DNA of 8,238 nt from Planctomycetota bacterium. Its GTDB lineage: Bacteria; Planctomycetota; B143-G9. Below the pieces are notes generated by a model. The model saw only the letters and a list, made by a program, of their open reading frames with translations, made no database searches and was not told where the DNA came from. A program made the translations under genes and the position numbers. Shown one piece after another: positions 1 to 5,641 of this stretch. The stretch spans positions 1 through 8,238 of the forward strand of contig QNBY01000040.1 in NCBI GenBank assembly GCA_003644275.1. The letters are read 5' to 3'. How positions within the stretch are numbered: position 1 is the first letter of the stretch; each line of letters begins with the position of its first letter.

Positions 1-1
1 C

Positions 2-265
2 GTAGGCGAGCTCCGCCTCGCCGGAGGACGGGAAGGCGCACCGCGCGCGCTTCAGGTGGAAGTAGAGCGGAGAGGGGGGCATCTCCACCCGCGCTCCCCG
101 CGGCCCCCCCTCCAGGACGAGCCTTCTCACGAAGCCGCCTCGGCGCTCCCGCTCCTCCTTCATCGCGGGCCACTCGCTCCTCGCGCCGCCCGGGTCCGCC
201 GCGGTGCGGCCGTCGTCCAGCAGCGCCCTGCACCGCCAGCGTCGCTCCGCCGGCGTCGCGGGCAT
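2..265 (-). CDS. Unrecognised phage protein, N-terminal part (cut by window edge)
   Basis: An open frame of 88 codons runs from an ATG at 265 leftward without a stop to the window edge, so only the N-terminus is visible. The ATG overlaps the TGA of the preceding virion-protein gene by one base (TGATG), which together with a GGAG eight bases upstream supports this start and suggests translational coupling. The peptide begins MPATPAERRW, is rich in Arg and Ala with a charged stretch around residues 35-50 (MKEERERRGG), and then has a hydrophobic strand (FVRRLVLEG). No domain is recognised and no function is assigned. Its place after the head genes makes a further virion or head-completion protein plausible, but this is inferred from position only. 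Confidence 0.6.
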   Translation of the reverse strand, partial: MPATPAERRWRCRALLDDGRTAADPGGARSEWPAMKEERERRGGFVRRLVLEGGPRGARVEMPPSPLYFHLKRARCAFPSSGEAELAY

Positions 266-825
266 CAGATGTACTCCGTCTCTATGGCGAACGCGAAGGC
301 GCTCTTCACGCCGGAGCTCGTGGGCATCACCGACACCGCCACGTACCAGGAATGGCTGGTCGCCGCCGCCTGGTCCGCGAGCGCCAGCGCCGTGCCGGAG
401 CCGCTCGTCTGCGTCCACGAGCTGTCGCCTATCTCCGCCGCCTGGCACACCAGGCCGTCGGGGGGCGTGCTCCTCGTGGTGCCGTTGTAGGAGTAGAACT
501 TCGTGTTCAGCGTGGACACCTCGCCCAGCCCGCTGAGCGTTATCTTCAGCGTGGCGTCCGACTGCGTCAGGTTCGTCAGCGGCACCGACGCCCCGCCGTT
601 CAGCGAGCAGGTGGTGTTCGTCAGGTACTGCACGTTGTTGCAGTGCACCCCCGTGCACAGGTCCGACGTCACTCCGTCGTCGCTGAAGTGGGTGGACTGC
701 TGGTAGGTGTTCACCGTCACGGGATCGCCGAAGTTCTCCCCGTAGAACCCGAGCTTCTCGCCCGCGTCGAGGTTCCCTCCGGTGAACCCGCTTCTCGGAC
801 AGGTCCAGATCCAGGTCTCCGCCAT
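265..825 (-). CDS. Probable virion structural protein, Ser/Thr/Asn-rich, beta-type
   Basis: This 186-residue protein starts at an ATG with AGGAAA upstream, 15 bp after the connector-like gene. It has no signal peptide or membrane segment. Composition differs sharply from its neighbours: it is rich in Ser, Thr, Asn and Gly, poor in Arg and Glu, and has five cysteines (residues 9, 57, 62, 73 and 127). The alternation of short hydrophobic and polar runs suggests an all-beta fold. The C-terminal stretch around residues 158-186, with SHSWYVAVSVMP followed by an aromatic/acidic end (ETEYI), resembles the ends of small phage decoration or tail-associated proteins. That resemblance is from memory and not a firm family assignment. 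Position downstream of capsid and connector genes supports a virion component such as a head decoration or tail/fibre protein. The exact role is unknown. Confidence 0.75.
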   Translation of the reverse strand: MAETWIWTCPRSGFTGGNLDAGEKLGFYGENFGDPVTVNTYQQSTHFSDDGVTSDLCTGVHCNNVQYLTNTTCSLNGGASVPLTNLTQSDATLKITLSGLGEVSTLNTKFYSYNGTTRSTPPDGLVCQAAEIGDSSWTQTSGSGTALALADQAAATSHSWYVAVSVMPTSSGVKSAFAFAIETEYI

Positions 826-840
826 TTCGATTTCCTTTCG

Positions 841-1779
841 TTAGGTCCTCTTCCTGAAACTCCCCGCGAGCAGCGTGCCGGGCTCGGCCGCCCCGCCCGC
901 GGCCAGGGGGAACCGCCGGAACTCCGCGGGCGCGAGTCCCCCCGTCTTCAGCGCGCCGAGCGTCCTCTCCGCCTCCGCGAGCGCCCGCCGGAGCGGCCCC
1001 GCCGCCTCCGGTTCCGTCCCGCAGAGCGAGAGCGCGGCTTCCGCAGCCGCGAGCGTCACCGTCACGTCGGCGAGCAGCCCGGGCGCGAGGCCGCTGTAGG
1101 TGAGCTCCGCCTCTATCCGGCTCCCCGCGGGCGGAGCTTCGGCGAAGGTGAGGGTGTGGTCGTCGAGCGAGTAGAGCGAGGGAGAGAGCGGTCCCGCGCC
1201 GCCCGTGAAGACGGCGCACGACACGATGCGCTCTCCCGCGTCGTGCAGCGCGTAGTCCCGCACCCCGTCCGGCGAGGACGCCGACACCAGCTCCCGCCGC
1301 GACGTGAGCAGCCGGAAGGCCCAGCCCGGAAGCGCCGCCAGCACGCGGCCCTCCGCCAGCGTGAGGAAGCGCTCCAGCACTTCCCCGCCCCCGCCTTCCG
1401 CGCCGGTCCACAGCGGCGAGAGGTCGTCGAAGTCCAGCCCGCGCAGCCGCTCGAGGACGTCGCCCGTCCCCGCGCCGAACCACCGCTCGTGCGACGCCGG
1501 CCGCGGCCTCACCTCCACCGCGGGCCAGGGCTCCAGCCTTTCCCCGTCCTTGCGGGCGTACCACTCGGCCCTCACCGCCCCCGCGGGGAGGGAGGCGAGG
1601 TCGGCCTGGAAGGAGTAGCTCTGCGTCCCCTCGTCCCAGGCGATCCCGCCGTCCGCGAGCGCGAACTCCCCGGCCTTCCGCCCCAGCGGGTCGTACAGCA
1701 CGGCTTTCAGGTCGGGATCCGCCTGGACCGGCGAGCCGTTCGACAGGAAGGTGCGCGTGAAGACGTGCACGTCACTCAC
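841..1779 (-). CDS. Connector/neck-like phage structural protein, two-part
   Basis: This 312-residue protein starts at a GTG inside the end of the upstream membrane-protein gene (8-nt overlap). GAGGAGG about seven bases upstream of the GTG supports the start. Residues 1-92 look like a beta-sandwich domain (alternating strands, and a segment SLPAGAVRAEWYA typical of phage Ig-like or jelly-roll modules). Residues about 104-160 are helical (DVLERLRGLDFDDLSPLW, then EVLERFLTLAEGRVLAALPGW). A mixed segment to about 235 contains YSLDDHTLTFAEAPPAGSRIEAELTYSGL, and helical Ala/Leu-rich segments follow at 236-280. The helices plus the strand pair resemble head-tail connector (gp6-like) or neck proteins. 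Position directly after the capsid genes fits a head-completion role. The family assignment is inference; a tail or fibre-related role is the main alternative. Confidence 0.7.
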   Translation of the reverse strand: MSDVHVFTRTFLSNGSPVQADPDLKAVLYDPLGRKAGEFALADGGIAWDEGTQSYSFQADLASLPAGAVRAEWYARKDGERLEPWPAVEVRPRPASHERWFGAGTGDVLERLRGLDFDDLSPLWTGAEGGGGEVLERFLTLAEGRVLAALPGWAFRLLTSRRELVSASSPDGVRDYALHDAGERIVSCAVFTGGAGPLSPSLYSLDDHTLTFAEAPPAGSRIEAELTYSGLAPGLLADVTVTLAAAEAALSLCGTEPEAAGPLRRALAEAERTLGALKTGGLAPAEFRRFPLAAGGAAEPGTLLAGSFRKRT

Positions 1780-2032
1780 GGCCGCCCTCCTCTCCCGCCG
1801 TGTCGGGGCGTTCGAGCCTCAGCACGAGCCTCCGCACCTCCGCGCCCAGCTCCGTTATGCGTTCCTCCACCGCGCGCAGTCTGGCGTTCATGTCCGCCGT
1901 GGTCTCCCGCACCCGCACGAGGTCCCGCGCGTTGCGGTCGAGCCCTATCATCATTCGGCCGCCCCACGCGCCCGCGAGGAGCACCAGGCAGCTCAGCGCG
2001 AGGCCGCCGGCCCAGTCCGGTATCCTCTTCAT
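1772..2032 (-). CDS. Small membrane protein with coiled coil
   Basis: This 86-residue protein begins with a basic Lys-Arg pair, then one hydrophobic segment at about residues 8-30 (LALSCLVLLAGAWGG). A charged heptad-like stretch follows at about 34-75 (ending in RAVEERITELGAEVRRLVLRL), consistent with a single-pass membrane anchor and a coiled coil. Cys15 follows L-S, but the sequence is a poor lipobox. The ATG at 2032 lies 11 bp after the capsid gene stop, with only a weak G-rich Shine-Dalgarno. The end overlaps the next start by 8 nt, so it is part of the same transcript. A holin-, spanin- or head/tail-associated membrane factor are possibilities. One membrane segment and the position among head genes do not decide between them. 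Confidence 0.7.
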   Translation of the reverse strand: MKRIPDWAGGLALSCLVLLAGAWGGRMMIGLDRNARDLVRVRETTADMNARLRAVEERITELGAEVRRLVLRLERPDTAGEEGGRE

Positions 2033-2043
2033 CGCCGTACCCC

Positions 2044-3138
2044 CTACGCTCCGCCGGTGATGCCGTACATGAAGCCGTGGCAGTACTCGTTGCGCACCTC
2101 GAGCGTCGTCTCCGTCAGGATGATGGCGCTCTCGCTGTCGCCCGTCTTCGCCAGCTCGACGAGCTGCGTGTCCCTGCCCTCCAGCGGGGCGTAGGCGAGC
2201 AGGTCGGGATCCAGCGCGAACAGCGCCCCCGCCGGCACGTAGCGGTCCATCACCAGGTGCAGCAGCCCGAACTCGCAGAGGTACTGCGCGTAGGCGAGGC
2301 CGAACATCTCGTCGTCCGCCCGCGCGATGACCTGGCCCTTCCCCCAGTAGTTGATGGCCTGCATCGCCAGCGGCGAGGCGAGGATGAGGCTGGGGTTCCC
2401 GCCGTCGTCGAAGATCTCCCGCAGGAACGAGATGAAGGCGTCCTGCGTCAGCGTCCCGTTCCGGTTCTGCCGGTGCGTGCCTATCATCTCCACGAGCCCG
2501 GCCATCGTCCGCGGCGTGCCGGACGTCCCGTCGTTCCTCGTCCCGGACACCAGCGCCCGCTCTATCTCCACGAGGTGCTCCCTGAACTGCTTGAGAAGCT
2601 GGTAGGTGAACTCGTCCCCGCCGGGCTGCGCCACGGACGCCCGCGTGCCGGAGACCTCCACCTTCGTCTGGAAGATCTGCGTCATGTTGTACTTCCGCAC
2701 CTTCGCCGTGGCGTTCGCCTCTATCGCGGAGGCGCCCTCCGGGTTGGCGTTGCCGATTATCTCCACGGCGTCCCCCTCGGAGTGGGCGGCGGCGGTCGTC
2801 TGGCCGAAGCCGCGGGTCACGGTGAGCGTCGCCCCGCTACGGGAGGTGACCAGCATCACCTCGTCCCCCACGCGCAGGAGGTCCCGCACGCGGAACTTCG
2901 AGCCGTCGTTCACCGTCACCGTCGTCGCCGTGTCCGTCACGTCGGCGGCGAGGCTGTCGGCGAGCGGCTTGCGCCTGTCCTCCACCCACTCGTGCTTCAC
3001 GTTCGTCGCGCCCGTGCGCGGCAGCAGCGCGAGAAGCGGCACCTGGTAGAGCGCCGCGGTCTCCGCCACTATCGGCGAGAGGTCCTCGTAGGCCCCCGCC
3101 TGGTTCAGCGTCGTGAGTATCCCCTGAATGTTCGCCAT
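2044..3138 (-). CDS. Major capsid protein, SU10-type HK97-like fold
   Basis: This 364-residue protein is recognisable as the SU10-type phage major capsid protein family (formerly DUF5309), which builds the icosahedral shell with an HK97-like fold. Supporting features are the N-terminal segment ending YQVPLLALLPR (31-41) and the following VKHEWVEDRR (48-56). A small beta-domain insertion at about 66-130 (SKFRVRDLLRVGDEVMLV, then LTVTRGFGQTTAAAH) is typical of this group. The central helix around 176-198 (DEFTYQLLKQFREHLVEIERAL) is followed by SGTRNDGTSGTPRTMAGL. The C-terminal part contains DRYVPAGALFALDPD (298-312) and ends with an EVRNEYCHG segment (347-355). Length is usual for the family. 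The ATG is preceded by AAGGAGG at good spacing, the strongest ribosome site in the block, fitting a highly expressed protein. It lies 13 bp after the scaffold-like gene. Confidence 0.93.
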   Translation of the reverse strand: MANIQGILTTLNQAGAYEDLSPIVAETAALYQVPLLALLPRTGATNVKHEWVEDRRKPLADSLAADVTDTATTVTVNDGSKFRVRDLLRVGDEVMLVTSRSGATLTVTRGFGQTTAAAHSEGDAVEIIGNANPEGASAIEANATAKVRKYNMTQIFQTKVEVSGTRASVAQPGGDEFTYQLLKQFREHLVEIERALVSGTRNDGTSGTPRTMAGLVEMIGTHRQNRNGTLTQDAFISFLREIFDDGGNPSLILASPLAMQAINYWGKGQVIARADDEMFGLAYAQYLCEFGLLHLVMDRYVPAGALFALDPDLLAYAPLEGRDTQLVELAKTGDSESAIILTETTLEVRNEYCHGFMYGITGGA

Positions 3139-3151
3139 CTCTCCTCCTTAG

Positions 3152-3538
3152 TCAGCTTCGAAAGGGTCTCGAACGGCGCGCCCTCATCGCGCGCCTCAGT
3201 CTCTCGGCGAGGCTCTCGGGCCCGCGGCTCACCGCGGGGTTGCTCGGCCCCACCTTCGGAGCGAGCAGGGAGGGGTCCTCGCGCGCCAGCTCCTCCAGCG
3301 CGCGCTCGGGTTCCTCCTCGAAGCCCGCGTAGCGCGCCGCGAGGTCGGGGTTCCTGAAGCCCATCCTCCGCGCCGCCTCCAGCAGGCGCTCGTAGTCCTC
3401 TCCCGGCCGGTGGTCGGGCGTGGCCGCGTCCCCGCCGTCCGCGCCGCGCGCCTCGGGGACGTCCCGCGTCCCTTCCGGCCCGTCCGGCGCTCGCTCGTCC
3501 TTCTTCTCCAACTCGTCCTTCGGCCTCTCGTCGGCCAT
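3152..3538 (-). CDS. Scaffold-like head assembly protein
   Basis: This 128-residue protein sits immediately before the major capsid gene, the classical place of the phage scaffold. The open frame extends further upstream across the neighbouring gene. The ATG at 3538 is chosen because it is preceded by AAGGAGGT with a six-base spacer and falls just after the DpdA-like gene stop. The N-terminal 45 residues are highly charged and disordered-looking (MADERPKDELEKKDERAP). A helical segment follows at about 48-93 (LLEAARRMGFRNPDLAARYA and ALEELAREDPSLL), of the type seen in phage scaffold proteins. The extreme C-terminus is strongly basic (AERLRRAMRARRSRP), as expected for a capsid-protein-binding end. 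It would guide capsid assembly and leave the mature head. Function rests on position, charge pattern and motif resemblance, and no scaffold protease is visible in the window. Confidence 0.75.
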   Translation of the reverse strand: MADERPKDELEKKDERAPDGPEGTRDVPEARGADGGDAATPDHRPGEDYERLLEAARRMGFRNPDLAARYAGFEEEPERALEELAREDPSLLAPKVGPSNPAVSRGPESLAERLRRAMRARRSRPFRS

Positions 3539-3544
3539 CCTCTC

Positions 3545-3552
3545 ACCTCCTT
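3545..3552 (-). promoter_or_regulatory. Shine-Dalgarno site fixing the scaffold-like gene start
   Basis: The minus strand reads AAGGAGGT, a full match to the 16S anti-Shine-Dalgarno core, six bases before the ATG at 3538. It decides the start of the scaffold-like gene against the much longer in-frame open region reaching back over the DpdA-like gene. Confidence 0.85.
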
Positions 3553-3555
3553 CTC

Positions 3556-4236
3556 TCAGGAAGCGGCCCACAGCGGGACCGCGCTCTCGAAGTACCTCAC
3601 CCACGCCGCCGCCCGCTCGAAGGCGCTCTTGCGCGGCGCGTACACCCTGCGGCCGCCGGGGCCGGGCGCGAAGCCCATCGCCGCCGCCCGCGCCCAACTC
3701 GAGGAATCGCAGCTCTCGGCCGCGAGCCCCGCCACGAGCGCCGGATCGGTCGCCCTGAACAGGTGGTAGCGGTGGGGGTATCGCGCCATGACCTCCTCGA
3801 ACCACGCCCTGCGCTTCCTACGCCCCTCTCCAGGCGAGGAACCGAGCCCCACCAGCGGCGAGAGGGCGGCGTATTCCTCCAGCACCGACCACGGCTCGCC
3901 CGAGTGGAACACCGGAACCGGCCGCAGCCCCCGCCGTCGCATCTCCCGGAAGAAGGCGAGGCTCGCCCTCACGTCGCCTATCACGTCGAGCGAGGTGTAC
4001 CAGTCGTAGTCCTCCCCGTTCCTCTCCAGGTGGGCGAAGTAGTCCTCCGGCCTCACGGCGGGCCGTCCCGGCGTGGAGAAGGCCCCGCAGTCGAGCGCCG
4101 TCCCCTCGAACGCCTCCCGCCGGGCGTATATGCTGCGGCCCAGGTTCGGGAAGCTCGCCAGCACGCGGCGGCCCGCCATGAGCAGCGGGAACAGCCTTCC
4201 GGCGAAGCAGGGCGGCCCGGCGAAGTAGAGCCTCAC
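3556..4236 (-). CDS. Short TGT-fold base-exchange enzyme, DpdA-like
   Basis: This 226-residue protein resembles short phage members of the tRNA-guanine transglycosylase superfamily, the DpdA-like proteins. Characterised DpdA enzymes exchange guanine in DNA for 7-deazaguanines such as preQ0. Matching motifs in order are ASFPNLGRSIY (27-37), LDCGAFS (48-54; family form usually DSGAF), TSLDVIGD (81-88), PVFHSGE (108-114), VGLGS (129-133) and CDSSSW (176-181). Asp49, Asp84 and Asp177 are the candidate counterparts of the conserved active-site aspartates; that mapping is my inference. It is much shorter than bacterial TGT (about 370 residues) and shows no clear C-terminal zinc site. The GTG start at 4236 overlaps the stop of the Cys-rich gene by 4 nt (GTGA) and has GGAGGG upstream. 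No preQ0 synthesis gene is in the window, so substrate would come from the host or elsewhere in the phage. A role on RNA, or as a non-catalytic structural protein, is not excluded. Confidence 0.75.
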   Translation of the reverse strand: MRLYFAGPPCFAGRLFPLLMAGRRVLASFPNLGRSIYARREAFEGTALDCGAFSTPGRPAVRPEDYFAHLERNGEDYDWYTSLDVIGDVRASLAFFREMRRRGLRPVPVFHSGEPWSVLEEYAALSPLVGLGSSPGEGRRKRRAWFEEVMARYPHRYHLFRATDPALVAGLAAESCDSSSWARAAAMGFAPGPGGRRVYAPRKSAFERAAAWVRYFESAVPLWAAS

Positions 4237-4445
4237 GCCCTTCCCTCCTCCCCTTGGGCCGGGGGAGCCAGGGGGCGGCCGTCCGCGGCGTCCGCGGCCC
4301 TCAGCGCCGCCGGTCCCAGGTGCGTGCGGCAGCAGTACACCCGGCGCGGCCCGGCGCAGTCCTCCGCGGTGAGCTCGAACTCCGCCTTCCTGCCGCAGCG
4401 CCAGTCGCAGGAGCGGTAGGGCGGTATGCGCGTGAGGCGTATCAC
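4233..4445 (-). CDS. Small Cys-rich, zinc-binding-like protein
   Basis: This 70-residue gene starts at a GTG at 4445, preceded by GGAGGAGG. The GTG overlaps the portal stop by four bases (GTGA), and its own TGA overlaps the GTG of the DpdA-like gene in the same way. The cysteines are C13 and C17 (SCDWRCGRKAEFEL) and C30, C38 and C39, followed by H42 (VYCCRTHLG). A C-x3-C plus C-x2/3-H arrangement is consistent with a small treble-clef or zinc-ribbon-like site, a pattern common in short phage proteins. The C-terminal third (43-70) is Ala/Pro-rich and probably flexible. There are no membrane segments. Function is unknown; tight coupling with the DpdA-like gene allows, but does not show, a joint role such as nucleic-acid binding. 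A longer frame across the terminase and portal genes is only a shadow. Confidence 0.75.
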   Translation of the reverse strand: MIRLTRIPPYRSCDWRCGRKAEFELTAEDCAGPRRVYCCRTHLGPAALRAADAADGRPLAPPAQGEEGRA

Positions 4446-5626
4446 CGCTTCCTCCTCCCGGCCTGCCGGACGTTTCCGGTGAAGGTGGCGGCGGGCATGG
4501 GGACGAGCTCCACCTTCGCGCCCTCCGGGTCGAGGCCCGCCGCGGCGAGCGCCAGCGCGGCGAGCTCGTCCAGCGCCGCCGAGAAGCCCGCGGCGAGCGA
4601 GCGTATCTTCGCCTCCAGAAGCGAGAGCTGCAGGCTCACCGCGTAGCCGGAGGCCGGATACGTCCGCTGCGCTATCGCCTCCAGCACGAACTCCGGCAGC
4701 TTCCGCCTCACCACCTCGTCCAGCTTCAGCACCTCGTCCACCAGGCCGGAGGCGTTGCGCCATTCGAGGAAGGAAAGCTCCGCGTCGCCGGACGGGAGCT
4801 GCCAGAACTGGCGCACGTCCGGGTCCAGCTCGCACTGCGGGGCCACCACGCCCTTCAGCACGAGCTTCGGGCTCCCGTAGTAGCGGAACACCTCCAGCAC
4901 CGCGCCCGCCGCGGCGTTCAGCCGGTCCATGTCGGCGAGTATCTCCTCGAAGGCCGGGCGGCCGAAGTAGGAGCCCGGCAGCGGGCGGCAGGCGAAGTGG
5001 ACGAGCGGCGGCCGCCCGAAGGGGTGCTCCCCGCTCTCGGCGGGCACCGGCTTGCCGTCGTCCTTCACCGTCACCCGGCCGCCCTCCCAGAGCTCGGACC
5101 GCTCGTGCAGCCTCCCCTTCGCGTCGCGGTAGCGGTAGTGGATGAGCACGGACAGCACGCGGGTGTGGTCGTGGGGGTCGAGGCGGGGATGGACCGCGGC
5201 GGGATCGAGCGTCACCAGCCGCACGCCCCCTTCCTCGCCGGGAAGCACCTTCACCCAGGCGTCGCCGCACACCAGGGCGGACTCGAACGCCTTGTGCACC
5301 GCCCCCACGAAGCCCGCCCGCCGGAGCGCCTGTACTCCTTCCTTCCCCGCCGCGGGCGCGGATACGGATTCCTCCCCGAACTCGCCCAGCAGCAGGAACA
5401 GGTCCGCGTCCACCACGTAGGGCACGTAGTTGAAGAAGCTGGCCGTGTAGTCCGGCAGGTCCTTCAGCGCGGCGAGCGAGGGGCCGCCCTCCGCCGTCCC
5501 GTAGGGATCGCCTCCCGGCGGGGCGTAGTAGAGCCACAGCCGCCGGTAGCGCTCTATGCGCCTCTCCTCCTCCGGCGTGGGGCGGAACGGGTCGTCCGCG
5601 GCGAACCTGAAGATGTCTGCAAGCAT
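4442..5626 (-). CDS. Phage portal protein
   Basis: This 394-residue protein would form the dodecameric portal ring at one capsid vertex, through which terminase packages DNA and to which connector proteins bind. Support comes from its position between large terminase and head genes, suitable length, and typical portal segments. These include the N-terminal helix ERRIERYRRLWLYY (21-34), the ALVCGDAWVKVLP segment (117-129), LVTLDPAAVHPRLDP (137-151), and the crown/wing passage FGRPPLVHFACRPLPGSYFG (203-222). They also include the long stem helix AFEEILADMDRLNAAAGAVLEVFRYYG (225-251) and a helical C-terminal part (330-365). It resembles the SPP1 gp6-like portal group; the exact subfamily is inferred. 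The ATG at 5626 follows GAGGAGG and lies 15 bp after the terminase stop. The end overlaps the Cys-rich gene by 4 nt. Confidence 0.88.
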   Translation of the reverse strand: MLADIFRFAADDPFRPTPEEERRIERYRRLWLYYAPPGGDPYGTAEGGPSLAALKDLPDYTASFFNYVPYVVDADLFLLLGEFGEESVSAPAAGKEGVQALRRAGFVGAVHKAFESALVCGDAWVKVLPGEEGGVRLVTLDPAAVHPRLDPHDHTRVLSVLIHYRYRDAKGRLHERSELWEGGRVTVKDDGKPVPAESGEHPFGRPPLVHFACRPLPGSYFGRPAFEEILADMDRLNAAAGAVLEVFRYYGSPKLVLKGVVAPQCELDPDVRQFWQLPSGDAELSFLEWRNASGLVDEVLKLDEVVRRKLPEFVLEAIAQRTYPASGYAVSLQLSLLEAKIRSLAAGFSAALDELAALALAAAGLDPEGAKVELVPMPAATFTGNVRQAGRRKR

Positions 5627-5641
5627 TCCCCCTCCTCGGTC

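Noticed and set aside
352..3357. A 1001-codon open frame on the plus strand
   Set aside because: It is antisense to the virion, connector, capsid and scaffold-like genes, its translation is dominated by Arg, Pro and Gly/Val, and it has no good ribosome site. Long antisense open frames are expected where codon third positions are mostly G or C.
3539..3805. N-terminal extension of the scaffold-like gene to 3805
   Set aside because: It would overlap the DpdA-like gene by 250 nt, and the AAGGAGGT at 3545-3552 marks the ATG at 3538 as the real start.
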